NCBI GenBank assembly: GCA_051252455.1
Contig: JBPOFM010000010.1
Coordinates: forward strand, 1-64,000
Origin: JBPOFM01 sp051252455
Lineage (GTDB): Bacteria; Bacteroidota; Bacteroidia; Flavobacteriales; Flavobacteriaceae
DNA length: 64,000 nt
Direction of reading: 5' to 3'
Below are positions 1 to 7,729 of this stretch, one piece after another; the stretch's first letter is position 1; every line of letters begins with the position of its first letter. The position numbers were made by a program, and so were the translations under genes. Under the pieces are notes generated by a model. The model ran no database searches, was not told the DNA's origin, and saw only the letters and a program-made list of their open reading frames with translations.

Positions 1-111
1 TGTGCAGAATATCGTTTCCAATACCCTGCTACGCTGTCAATCCAATATGTTAATGAACTTGTCTTTCTTACTTTACTTAAAGACTTTCCTCCTTAAGCGG
101 GTGCAAATATA
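1..111 (-). promoter_or_regulatory. Probable rRNA operon leader with proximal promoter
   Basis: Read on the minus strand, TATATTTG (111-104) is a perfect Bacteroidota -7 box with TTTG (135-132) 20 bases upstream. Downstream, at 58-42, lies GTTCATTAACATATTGG, which resembles the boxA-type antitermination sequence found before flavobacterial rRNA genes. No coding sequence is seen. The rRNA gene itself would lie left of the window, so this assignment is inferred from the leader only. Confidence 0.5.
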
Positions 112-241
112 AAACCCTTTTTTTTCTCTGGCAAACAAAAAATGAAAAAAAAATTAAATTATTTTTTATTCCTGTTTTTGTTATTTAAAAGAACGTTTCG
201 TTTAGCGTTTTGCCTAATGGCTTTCCGTTTTTACGAGGGTG

Positions 242-273
242 CAAATATACTACCCTTTTATTGTTTCCCACAA
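242..273 (-). promoter_or_regulatory. Second, upstream promoter of the same leftward unit
   Basis: The minus strand reads TATATTTG at 249-242 followed by CACCC, with TTG at 273-271, 21 bases upstream of the -7 box. The core is nearly identical to the promoter at 111-104, giving tandem promoters about 138 bases apart, a common arrangement for rRNA operons. Confidence 0.5.
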
Positions 274-364
274 CTATTTTTTAAACTTTTTTTAATATTT
301 ATTTCATCTTATTTTTTCCGCACTCATTTCTAATGCGTTAGCGATGGAGCAATTGTTTGAACTC

Positions 365-394
365 TTTTATAATTGCCAAAAAGCAATTATAAAA
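365..394. repeat. Perfect 12-bp inverted repeat
   Basis: TTTTATAATTGC (365-376) is followed by a six-base loop and its exact reverse complement (383-394). The stem is AT-rich and lacks a clear T tract after it, so it may be an operator or a weak bidirectional terminator between the leftward leader and thrS. A second hairpin, GGTTTAC/GTAAACC, lies at 416-435. The remaining 274-547 holds no gene I can support. Confidence 0.4.
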
Positions 395-547
395 AGTGAG
401 TTGCGAGAGCGCGGTGGTTTACTTTTTCGTAAACCAAACGCCCAAATAGCGATTCAAATCCCGATAGATTCAAATTTAAAAATCGAAGGAAACCTTATAT
501 GGACCAGATGAAAGTATGGCTTCTATAAATTTATACTTATATATATA

Positions 548-578
548 TTGTATAGAATTCTTTATACTGCTATCTTTG
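548..578 (+). promoter_or_regulatory. Promoter of the thrS-infC-rpmI-rplT cluster
   Basis: TTG at 548-550 and TATCTTTG at 571-578 are spaced by 20 bases, matching the Bacteroidota housekeeping consensus. The thrS start follows 23 bases after the -7 box. Confidence 0.65.
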
Positions 579-601
579 CACCCTTAATTAGAATATGATT
601 T

Positions 602-2545
602 ATGATTGATATCACTTTACCTGATGGTAGTATAAAACAGTATGATGAGAACGTCACTCCTATGGATGTGGCGAAAAGTATTAGCGAAGGGTTGGCACGA
701 AATGTGATTTCGGCCAATTTTAACGGAACGACAGTTGAAACACATACACCATTGAGCTCTAATGGGTCTTTGGTTTTATATACTTGGAATGATAAGGAAG
801 GTAAAAAAGCGTTTTGGCATTCTTCGGCCCATGTCTTGGCACAGGCGCTTGAGGAATTGTATCCAGGAGTGAAGTTATCGATTGGACCTGCGATTGATAA
901 CGGGTTCTATTACGATATTGACCTTGGTGAAGCATCGCTTTCTGATAAGGACTTCAAGACGATTGAAGATAAAATGCTTGAAATAGCGAGAGGTAAATTT
1001 GATTTCAGCATGCGTTCTGTTTCTAAAGGTGAAGCTTTGTCTTTATATAAAGGACAGAATAATGAATATAAAATTGAGCTGATTGAAAATCTGGAGGATG
1101 GCACTATTACATTTTGTGATCATTCGACGTTTACAGATTTGTGTCGTGGTGGTCATATTCCGAATACTGCGATTATAAAAGCTGTAAAGTTACTTTCTGT
1201 GGCTGGTGCTTATTGGCGAGGTGATGAAAAAAACAAGCAGTTGACTCGTGTGTATGGAATTTCATTTCCAAAACAAAAAGAGTTAACTGAATATCTAGAA
1301 TTACTAGAAGAAGCTAAACGTCGTGATCATAGAAAACTAGGTAAGGAACTTGAATTGTTCACGTTTTCTGCTAGAGTAGGTCAAGGTTTGCCGTTATGGC
1401 TGCCAAAAGGTGCTGCTCTGCGCGAACGTTTAGAAAACTTCCTTAAGAAAGCACAGAAAAAAGCTGGTTATGAAATGGTGGTAACACCTCATATTGGGCA
1501 AAAGGAATTGTATGTGACTTCAGGTCATTATGCAAAATATGGTGCTGATAGTTTTCAACCAATTCTTACACCCAATGAAGGTGAGGAATTCTTATTGAAA
1601 CCCATGAACTGCCCTCACCACTGTGAAATTTATAATACTCGTCCCTTTTCTTATAAGGAATTGCCAAAACGCTATGCGGAATTTGGTACGGTCTATAGAT
1701 ATGAGCAAAGTGGCGAATTGCACGGTTTGACTCGAGTAAGAGGTTTTACTCAAGATGATGCACATATTTTCTGCACACCTGACCAATTGGACAAGGAGTT
1801 TAAGGATGTGATTGATTTAGTACTTTATGTATTTGGTTCTTTAGGTTTTGAAAACTTTAGAACACAGGTTTCGATTAGAGACCCGAAAACACCTGAAAAG
1901 TATATAGGTAGTCTAGAAAATTGGGATAAAGCTGAAAATGCGATAATCAATGCTGCGAAAGACAAAGACTTGAATTATGAGATTGTTGAAGGTGAAGCTG
2001 CCTTTTACGGACCTAAACTCGATTTTATGGTTAAAGACGCTTTAGGTCGAAATTGGCAATTGGGAACAATTCAGGTGGATTATAACTTACCAGAGCGTTT
2101 TGACTTAACCTATAAAGGTAGTGACAACGAATTGCATAGACCTGTGATGATTCATCGTGCGCCATTTGGAAGTATAGAACGTTTTGTAGCTATTTTATTG
2201 GAACATACCGGCGGGAATTTCCCTTTATGGTTAATGCCAACTCAAGCAATTGTTTTATCAATCAGTGAGAAATATGAAAAATACGCCGAAAAAGTTTTAA
2301 ATTTGCTAGAAAATCACGAAATTCGCGCCCTCGCTGATAATAGAAATGAAACTATTGGGAAGAAAATCAGAGAGGCAGAAATGCAGAAAGTCCCTTATAT
2401 GATTATCATTGGGGAGAATGAAGAGGGCGAAAATAAGATAAGTGTGCGTCAACATGGTGGAGAAGATTTAGGCATGATTAGTGTAGAAGAGTTCTCGAAA
2501 ATCGTTGATGAGGAAATAAACAAGACCTTAAAGACATTCAAATAA
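602..2545 (+). CDS. thrS: Threonine--tRNA ligase
   Basis: This cytoplasmic class II synthetase charges tRNA-Thr. The 647 residues have the full family layout: a TGS domain (about 1-60), the editing domain with H73/H77 (HSSAH) and C181 (CRGGH), then the catalytic core with zinc ligand C337 in NCPHHC and motif 2 around 357-386. An anticodon-binding domain occupies about the last 110 residues. The start is supported by the canonical MIDITLPDG N-terminus and a promoter 23 bases upstream. It leads a translation cluster with infC, rpmI and rplT, an order widely conserved in bacteria. Nothing unusual is seen in the protein. Confidence 0.98.
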   Translation: MIDITLPDGSIKQYDENVTPMDVAKSISEGLARNVISANFNGTTVETHTPLSSNGSLVLYTWNDKEGKKAFWHSSAHVLAQALEELYPGVKLSIGPAIDNGFYYDIDLGEASLSDKDFKTIEDKMLEIARGKFDFSMRSVSKGEALSLYKGQNNEYKIELIENLEDGTITFCDHSTFTDLCRGGHIPNTAIIKAVKLLSVAGAYWRGDEKNKQLTRVYGISFPKQKELTEYLELLEEAKRRDHRKLGKELELFTFSARVGQGLPLWLPKGAALRERLENFLKKAQKKAGYEMVVTPHIGQKELYVTSGHYAKYGADSFQPILTPNEGEEFLLKPMNCPHHCEIYNTRPFSYKELPKRYAEFGTVYRYEQSGELHGLTRVRGFTQDDAHIFCTPDQLDKEFKDVIDLVLYVFGSLGFENFRTQVSIRDPKTPEKYIGSLENWDKAENAIINAAKDKDLNYEIVEGEAAFYGPKLDFMVKDALGRNWQLGTIQVDYNLPERFDLTYKGSDNELHRPVMIHRAPFGSIERFVAILLEHTGGNFPLWLMPTQAIVLSISEKYEKYAEKVLNLLENHEIRALADNRNETIGKKIREAEMQKVPYMIIIGENEEGENKISVRQHGGEDLGMISVEEFSKIVDEEINKTLKTFK

Positions 2546-2572
2546 ATAAGTTTAATTAAAATTATATAAGCC

Positions 2573-3127
2573 ATAGCAATACGTAGAACAAGAGGCACCT
2601 TCCGAAGAACTGAAAAGGAAGAGCAACACAAAATCAATTCCAAGATTAGAGCAGAAAAGGTAAGACTTGTCGGCGATAATGTTGAAACGGGTATTTATAC
2701 CACAAAAGAAGCAATGGCCATGGCCGAAGAGCAAGGTGTTGACCTTGTTGAAATCTCCCCAAAAGCGGATCCTCCGGTTTGTAAGGTGATGGATTATAAA
2801 AAGTTTCTTTACGAACAGAAGAAACGTGACAAAGCTCTGAAGGCTAAAGCGACGAAGGTAATTGTTAAAGAAATTCGATTTGGTCCTCAAACTGATGATC
2901 ATGATTATGAGTTTAAAAAGAAACACGCCGAAAAATTCTTAAAAGAGGGTGCCAAATTAAAGGCATTCGTATTCTTTAAAGGACGTTCGATTGTTTTTAA
3001 AGAGCAAGGCCAAATTTTGTTGCTAAAATTGGCTCAAGACCTTGAAGAGTACGGTAAGGTAGAACAGATGCCACGTCTTGAAGGAAAGCGTATGACGATG
3101 TTCATCGCTCCAAAAAAAGGAAAATAA
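2573..3127 (+). CDS. infC: Translation initiation factor IF-3 (AUA start)
   Basis: IF-3 binds the 30S subunit and checks initiator tRNA and start codon. The first in-frame ATG (2714) would delete the N-terminal domain, whereas the frame stays open back to a stop at 2567. Just after that stop come ATA (2573) and ATA (2579); starting at 2573 gives the family-like MAIRRTRG N-terminus and 184 residues, a normal length. The N-domain contains KIRAEKVRLVGDN and DLVEISPKADPPVCK, and the C-domain contains KEIRFGPQTDDHD. Rare AUN starts on infC are the known basis of IF-3 autoregulation in Escherichia coli, so the same control is inferred here. Confidence 0.9.
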   Translation: MAIRRTRGTFRRTEKEEQHKINSKIRAEKVRLVGDNVETGIYTTKEAMAMAEEQGVDLVEISPKADPPVCKVMDYKKFLYEQKKRDKALKAKATKVIVKEIRFGPQTDDHDYEFKKKHAEKFLKEGAKLKAFVFFKGRSIVFKEQGQILLLKLAQDLEEYGKVEQMPRLEGKRMTMFIAPKKGK

Positions 3128-3213
3128 CTTTAATTTCGCAAGGTTATAAAACCATGACGGAATTAAAAGAGTATTAAGATAATAAGCGAAACGAAAATTA
3201 AAAATTAGGAGAA

Positions 3214-3411
3214 ATGCCGAAAATGAAAACAAAATCTAGTGCTAAGAAAAGATTTAAACTTACTGGCACTGGTAAGATCAAAAGAAAACACGCTTTTAAG
3301 AGTCATATCCTGACTAAAAAATCTAAAAAGCGTAAACTCGCGTTGACTCATGACACTTTAGTGCATAAAGCTGACGAGAACAATGTTAAAATCATGTTGC
3401 GTTTAAAGTAA
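3214..3411 (+). CDS. rpmI: 50S ribosomal protein L35
   Basis: This 65-residue, highly basic protein starts MPKMKTKSSAKKRFK and contains KHAFKSHILTKKSKKRK, the L35 signature. It is a structural protein of the large subunit. The leader GGAG (3209-3212) lies very close to the ATG. It sits 86 bases after infC and before rplT, the usual order, and is probably cotranscribed with both. Confidence 0.97.
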   Translation: MPKMKTKSSAKKRFKLTGTGKIKRKHAFKSHILTKKSKKRKLALTHDTLVHKADENNVKIMLRLK

Positions 3412-3416
3412 CATTC

Positions 3417-3432
3417 TTTTAACCGGTTAAAA
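3417..3432. repeat. 16-bp perfect palindrome in the rpmI-rplT gap
   Basis: TTTTAACCGGTTAAAA is a perfect palindrome just after the rpmI stop. The 104-base gap to rplT also holds further GC-richer sequence (about 3450-3500). It could form part of an L20-responsive leader, since L20 represses this operon in other bacteria, but no known L20 site is recognised here. Confidence 0.3.
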
Positions 3433-3515
3433 CAATAATTATAAACCCTGGAGTTAGGCAAATAATTTTAGCAAGTGTCGATAAAGGACCGCCTACTACA
3501 AAAAACAATTAAAAA

Positions 3516-3863
3516 ATGCCAAGATCAGTAAATTCAGTAGCAAAGAGAGCCAGAAGAAAAAAGGTCCTTAAGCAAGCAAAAGGTTACTTCGGAAGACGTA
3601 AAAACGTTTGGACAGTAGCAAAAAATGCGGTTGACAAAGCGATGTCATATTCGTATAGAGACCGTAGAGTAAAAAAGAGAAATTTCCGTTCATTATGGAT
3701 TACGCGTATTAACGCCGCAGCCAGATTACACGGAATGTCGTATTCAAAATTTATGGGAGGAATGAAAGCTACCAATTTAGGCTTGAACCGTAAGGTACTT
3801 GCTGATTTGGCAATGAACCACCCAGAAGCTTTTGAGGCGATTGCTAAAAAAATAAAAAAATAG
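3516..3863 (+). CDS. rplT: 50S ribosomal protein L20
   Basis: This 115-residue, very basic protein begins MPRSVNSVAKRARRKKVLKQ and carries KGYFGRRKNVWTVAK and RINAAARLHGMSYSKF, the L20 signature. L20 binds 23S rRNA early in 50S assembly and is a translational repressor of this operon in several bacteria. It is the last gene of the cluster, followed by a strong terminator at 3903. Confidence 0.97.
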   Translation: MPRSVNSVAKRARRKKVLKQAKGYFGRRKNVWTVAKNAVDKAMSYSYRDRRVKKRNFRSLWITRINAAARLHGMSYSKFMGGMKATNLGLNRKVLADLAMNHPEAFEAIAKKIKK

Positions 3864-3902
3864 GCGTTTCGCCAAAACAATAACAACATTTCGCTTATAA
3901 AG

Positions 3903-3932
3903 ATCCGATTCTTAATTGAATCGGATTTTTTG
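3903..3932 (+). terminator. Terminator of the translation cluster
   Basis: A perfect 9-bp stem ATCCGATTC/GAATCGGAT (3903-3911/3918-3926) with a six-base loop is followed by a T run. Confidence 0.85.
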
Positions 3933-4091
3933 ATTTTTGAAGGCTAGTGTATACTTAACTTATAAAGAATTGATAATATTTCAGTCAACTTTTATATCAA
4001 ATAGAGCAATAGGCACTTTTCGGATGTTCTATTTTCGCCCATAATTTCAATATATATAGTTATACCCTAATTCAACAACAAATAGATTATC

Positions 4092-4904
4092 ATGAAGAAA
4101 TTTGCCCTTATAATCATCGTTTTAATATATACATCCGCAAATGCTCAACAAGGGAATTCCCCTTACGAATGGAATTGGACTAGAGACGGCATCTGGACAG
4201 GCGCTGCTTTTGGAACGAGTGCGTACGGATTAACTCTTATAAAAGACAAGGAAGATATTACCGAAGCCGAAGTGAATGCATTAGATCCTAATGATATTAA
4301 TTTTGTAGATCGATGGGCCGCAGGAAACAGTTCTGAAGACGCCAATAAGTTCAGTGATATTCCTTTTGCAGCCTCTTTTGTATTGCCTTTTGGACTGTTG
4401 TTCAATGACGATATCAATGACCATTCCGGACAGTTTATTGGGATGTACCTTCAAAGTCTATCTACCACCTCAGCGCTTTATGCGGTAACGGCAGGATTGG
4501 TTAATCGTTCAAGACCTTATGTGTATGACGAAAACAACGATATCGGAAGAAGAACAAGCAATAATGGGCAACGTTCCTTCTATTCTGGGCATGTTGCGGC
4601 ATCAGCTACCGCAACGTTTTTTGCCGCCAAAGTGTATTGCGATTATAATCCCGATGTCACCGGTAAAGGTTACATCTGGGCTGCGGCTGCAGCAGTACCA
4701 GCGACCGTAGGTTATTTTAGATTGCAAGCAGGACAACATTTTTTGACGGACATTTTGTTGGGTTATGGACTTGGTGCAGCATCTGGAATTTTAATACCTG
4801 AAATGCATAAGAAAAATGATTCTTCGCTTGATATAACTCCCGTGGGAGGCCGTAATTTTAGAGGTGAAGATTACACAGGGTTAGCGCTGCGATATTCTTT
4901 TTAG
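4092..4904 (+). CDS. PAP2-family phosphatase, exported
   Basis: This is a 270-residue protein with an N-terminal signal peptide (about 1-19, ending SANAQ). The PAP2 phosphatase motifs are present: a basic/RP motif at R139-P142, SGH at 165-167 and R210-x5-H216-x3-D220, where the two histidines and the arginine form the phosphohistidine active site. Several hydrophobic segments lie between them. Members dephosphorylate lipid phosphates such as undecaprenyl pyrophosphate or phosphatidic acid in the envelope; the substrate here cannot be read from sequence. It stands alone, convergent with the cyclase gene, with a TATTTTCG element (4030-4037) as a possible -7 box. Confidence 0.85.
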   Translation: MKKFALIIIVLIYTSANAQQGNSPYEWNWTRDGIWTGAAFGTSAYGLTLIKDKEDITEAEVNALDPNDINFVDRWAAGNSSEDANKFSDIPFAASFVLPFGLLFNDDINDHSGQFIGMYLQSLSTTSALYAVTAGLVNRSRPYVYDENNDIGRRTSNNGQRSFYSGHVAASATATFFAAKVYCDYNPDVTGKGYIWAAAAAVPATVGYFRLQAGQHFLTDILLGYGLGAASGILIPEMHKKNDSSLDITPVGGRNFRGEDYTGLALRYSF

Positions 4905-4920
4905 TTCAAAAGATATCCCA

Positions 4921-6000
4921 TTAGTACGTTTTATGCACTGCGTAAATCTTATATTCCTGTGTCTTTCCTTTTAGCATTACATTATCTATCAATTCGGATT
5001 TATAGAAGCGAGTAAACTCTAATTTGTCAAGCAACTCTTCAGACATTAGGAGTGATTCATTGTAATCATTACATTGACTTTGGATTCTTGCTGTTGTATT
5101 TATGACATCTCCATGATACGCCAATTCTTTCTTTATAGTACCAATTTCAGCAATCACTATTTGTCCGGCATGAATACCGGCCTTAAATTCTGGTACAAAG
5201 CCATATCTTTTTTTGTAGTATTTTGTATGCCTTTTTAAATTCTTTTCGAAGTCGAAAAAAAGATTTATACAGTGCGCTTTATTGATGCCCTTCTTTAGAT
5301 TCCAACTTAATACGGCTTCATCTCCAACATATTGATAGATTTCTGCATTGTGTTTTTTAACGATTCTATTCAAATAGAAAAAACAATCTTGAATCAAGTT
5401 GCTATATTGAATGTTGCCAAGATTTTCTGCGTGTGTCGTCGATGATTTCAAATCCAGGAACATAAAAATACGATAGACTTCTCTTGGTTTTCGATAGTGG
5501 CCAATTAACATATTGAAAATTACTCCTTTTCCGAATTTATCATTTGCCAATCGAATAAACGAAAAAACGAATGAACAGATAATGAAATAGGCAGTTACCA
5601 TCCAAAAAATCCTGTTTCTAATCCACCAACCTCTTTCGTTTGGAAAATCAACGTTGATATATTCTTCCGTTAAAAATGCAATAAACGTGAGTGAGAAAAT
5701 CAAAAATAACAGATAGATAACGGATTTGAAGAGAATTATAAATCCCAAATGCAGAACTTTTGAAAGGTACTTGTCAAAAAGGAACTCTATAATGGTATAG
5801 ACAATTGCAACCATAACGCCAAGTATCACGCCGAACATCAAATATTCAGAGACTGGAATAGCTTTGCTCAATTTCACCGCATTGACTTGCTCTTGGTTTC
5901 TTCCATAATATCTAATGAGTATGAACAAGCAAAACGCAAAAGACCAAAATACAGTCGAATAAAATAAGAATTTGAAAAATTGTTTTAGGGCGTATTTCAA
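4921..6000 (-). CDS. Membrane-bound class III adenylate/guanylate cyclase
   Basis: The 359 residues have four predicted membrane helices (about 8-30, 50-75, 85-110, 130-150) and then a class III nucleotidyl cyclase domain (about 175-355). It shows the metal-binding aspartate D183 in FMFLDLKSST, D227 in YVGDEAV, and HGDVINTTARIQ (296-307), which supplies the transition-state Asn/Arg. It probably makes a cyclic nucleotide from ATP or GTP at the inner membrane; the nucleotide is not decided by the sequence. An EF-hand pseudogene ends 20 bases upstream on the same strand, suggesting that the cyclase once sat behind a calcium-binding protein gene. Confidence 0.88.
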   Translation of the reverse strand: MKYALKQFFKFLFYSTVFWSFAFCLFILIRYYGRNQEQVNAVKLSKAIPVSEYLMFGVILGVMVAIVYTIIEFLFDKYLSKVLHLGFIILFKSVIYLLFLIFSLTFIAFLTEEYINVDFPNERGWWIRNRIFWMVTAYFIICSFVFSFIRLANDKFGKGVIFNMLIGHYRKPREVYRIFMFLDLKSSTTHAENLGNIQYSNLIQDCFFYLNRIVKKHNAEIYQYVGDEAVLSWNLKKGINKAHCINLFFDFEKNLKRHTKYYKKRYGFVPEFKAGIHAGQIVIAEIGTIKKELAYHGDVINTTARIQSQCNDYNESLLMSEELLDKLEFTRFYKSELIDNVMLKGKTQEYKIYAVHKTY

Positions 6001-6019
6001 AATTTTATAGGTTATATTA

Positions 6020-6298
6020 TTATTTAGATTCCTTTTCTATCTTGTTAATTGCGGCTTTAAATTCTTTCCAGTTGACGAGTTCATCGCCATTCTTGTCATA
6101 GCCCTCTATTAAATTGGAGGTAACAACACCTTATATAAGACCACTAATTTCGGCTTTTTTCAAGAGTTCAGAAATTTCTTTTTAAGATGGTTGTCCATCT
6201 TTGTCATTGTCAAAAAAATGCAAAAGCCTGTTCTGGAGTTTTAAAACTGGTGAAATAAAGATTTGGATTATATTTAGAATAAGTTCTTTTGTGGCCAT
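6020..6298 (-). pseudogene. Decayed EF-hand calcium-binding protein
   Basis: Starting from ATG at 6298 the frame reads MATKELIL, then needs a frameshift to continue as KYNPNLYFTSFKTPEQAFAF. It then shows an EF-hand loop (DNDKDGQPS), an in-frame TAA, KEISELLKKAEISGLI, a second TAA, and a second loop (YDKNGDELVNWKEF) ending INKIEKESK. The two calcium loops with acidic positions 1, 3 and 5 are clear, while two stops and a frameshift show that the gene is dead. It is probably the former upstream partner of the cyclase gene. Confidence 0.75.
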
Positions 6299-6354
6299 GT
6301 TTTGTTTTTATTTAAAAGTAAGAAATATTGTTTGTTTTTATTTAAAATAAAACA

Positions 6355-6382
6355 AAAAAGGTCACTCCACAGCGACCTTTTT
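6355..6382. terminator. Bidirectional terminator-like hairpin
   Basis: AAAAAGGTC (6355-6363) pairs with GACCTTTTT (6374-6382) around a ten-base loop. Read leftward it could end the decayed secreted-protein transcript upstream of the EF-hand remnant. Confidence 0.6.
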
Positions 6383-6400
6383 ACAAATGATTAAATAACC

Positions 6401-6947
6401 CTAATTTTTAATCATCCTTTTCGAAATCTCCTCAGATCTCGTTTTCATTCTCAAAACATATACTCCAATACCAGACGTGACATGTTTAATAAGTTGGTGA
6501 TTTTAGAACGATCCTGTTATTACTATCGAACTCGCAACCCGTTACTCATTATGGCCATTATGTGAAGTTGGTCAAAATACAATCATTTCTATTTGTTGAA
6601 GGATCCACAAGATATACTGCAACTGGATTATAATTTACATTTATGTCATGATTAAATCTATGATAAGCGGATCAACCATCTTTGGTATCTCGCAATTCAG
6701 AATTTCACTTTCTTTGATTTAACTTGGTGTTCTAGCAATGTCCACATTCTAACCTCATCCTCCATTAGATGATTGAAATATAAAGCACAACGCACGTATG
6801 TTGGTTAATCAGATCAAATCTAAAATATAACCCATGAAATTCAAATATAATGGGTTGAAATACATTATTTTGTATGTGAATGTTATTGTCAAGCTCTTTT
6901 CTACCATAACTCGGAATTTCAAAAAACCCGATCATATGAAATTGCAC
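6401..6947 (-). pseudogene. Remnant of a type IX-secreted protein
   Basis: The last roughly 27 codons before the TAG at 6403-6401 read SGIGVYVLRMKTRSEEISKR and MIKN, a type A C-terminal sorting domain of the Bacteroidota type IX secretion system. Upstream, the minus strand has only broken open stretches (for example NYNPVAVYLVDPSTN near 6630-6590, and a 60-codon stretch at 6947-6765) interrupted by stops. The passenger domain cannot be named. Together with the EF-hand remnant it makes 6.0-7.0 kb a gene graveyard with no intact gene. Confidence 0.55.
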
Positions 6948-7048
6948 TGTTGAATAATTATTTCAATCTCACTTATTATGTTAGCACAATATTTCGAAGA
7001 AAAATACGATTTGCAATAATTCTGAATTTCGCGGTCAAAAGAAAAAAT

Positions 7049-7729
7049 TTAAACCCATAATGATTTAAACAGTTTCGCGTAAGAACGTGATAACGGAATT
7101 TCTACACCATTCACAATTACATAAGACGTGGCTGCACGTTGCACTTTCTGTTTATTAACAATAAAGGAACGATGTGTCTGTATGAAGTTATCTGGGGTAA
7201 GAGCATCTAGAATAGTATTGAGCGATTGTCTAATTGTGTACTTTTTTGATGCGGTGTGAATATTACTATAATTGCCATCGGCGTTGAAATATAAAATATC
7301 CGAATAGTTCAAATTAACTTCGTCATATCCATCCTTAAACTGAAAAATATTGTTTTCTTTTTTATGTAATGCCAAATTTATAGATGCCAAAAGATCTACT
7401 TTTTTGATAGGCTTAGTTAAGTAAGCGTCTGGATTGGTCTTTAAAGCTTCATTCATCAAGGCAAAATCATACTGTCCTGTTACAAAAATGACATTGGCAT
7501 TCTTATTTTTCAATTTGGACAATTCAATTCCGGAATTTACACCACTTAAATTGATGTCCATTAGAATGATGTCTGGTAAAAATTCAGATATTTCTGATAT
7601 GGCAGACTCTTTATCGTTGGCGATTCTAATCTTTTTGAAATTTGATTCTTTTAACAATTCTTCTATAAAGTCTGCAATGATGATATCGTCTTCTACAATT
7701 AGAATTTTAATGTTTTGTTGGTTAGTCAT
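7049..7729 (-). CDS. LytTR-family response regulator
   Basis: The 226-residue protein has a receiver domain (about 7-125) with acidic pocket D14/D15, phosphoacceptor D58 (ILMDINL), T84 and K106 (TKP), followed by a LytTR DNA-binding domain (about 128-226) including DILYFNADGNYSNIHT and HRSFIVN. LytTR regulators bind DNA through beta strands and control transcription. The start overlaps the end of the upstream kinase gene by 8 bases, so the two are translationally coupled and very likely form one two-component system. The signal and targets are unknown. Confidence 0.92.
   Translation of the reverse strand: MTNQQNIKILIVEDDIIIADFIEELLKESNFKKIRIANDKESAISEISEFLPDIILMDINLSGVNSGIELSKLKNKNANVIFVTGQYDFALMNEALKTNPDAYLTKPIKKVDLLASINLALHKKENNIFQFKDGYDEVNLNYSDILYFNADGNYSNIHTASKKYTIRQSLNTILDALTPDNFIQTHRSFIVNKQKVQRAATSYVIVNGVEIPLSRSYAKLFKSLWV

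Noticed and set aside
142..333. 63-codon open frame on the plus strand
   Set aside because: Phe/Leu-rich translation of poly-T DNA lying across the two leftward promoters; no leader or family.
395..510. Possible degenerate tRNA with an arm like GATTCAAATCC and a 7-bp hairpin at 416-435
   Set aside because: The T-stem does not pair and no acceptor stem is found, so not a tRNA.
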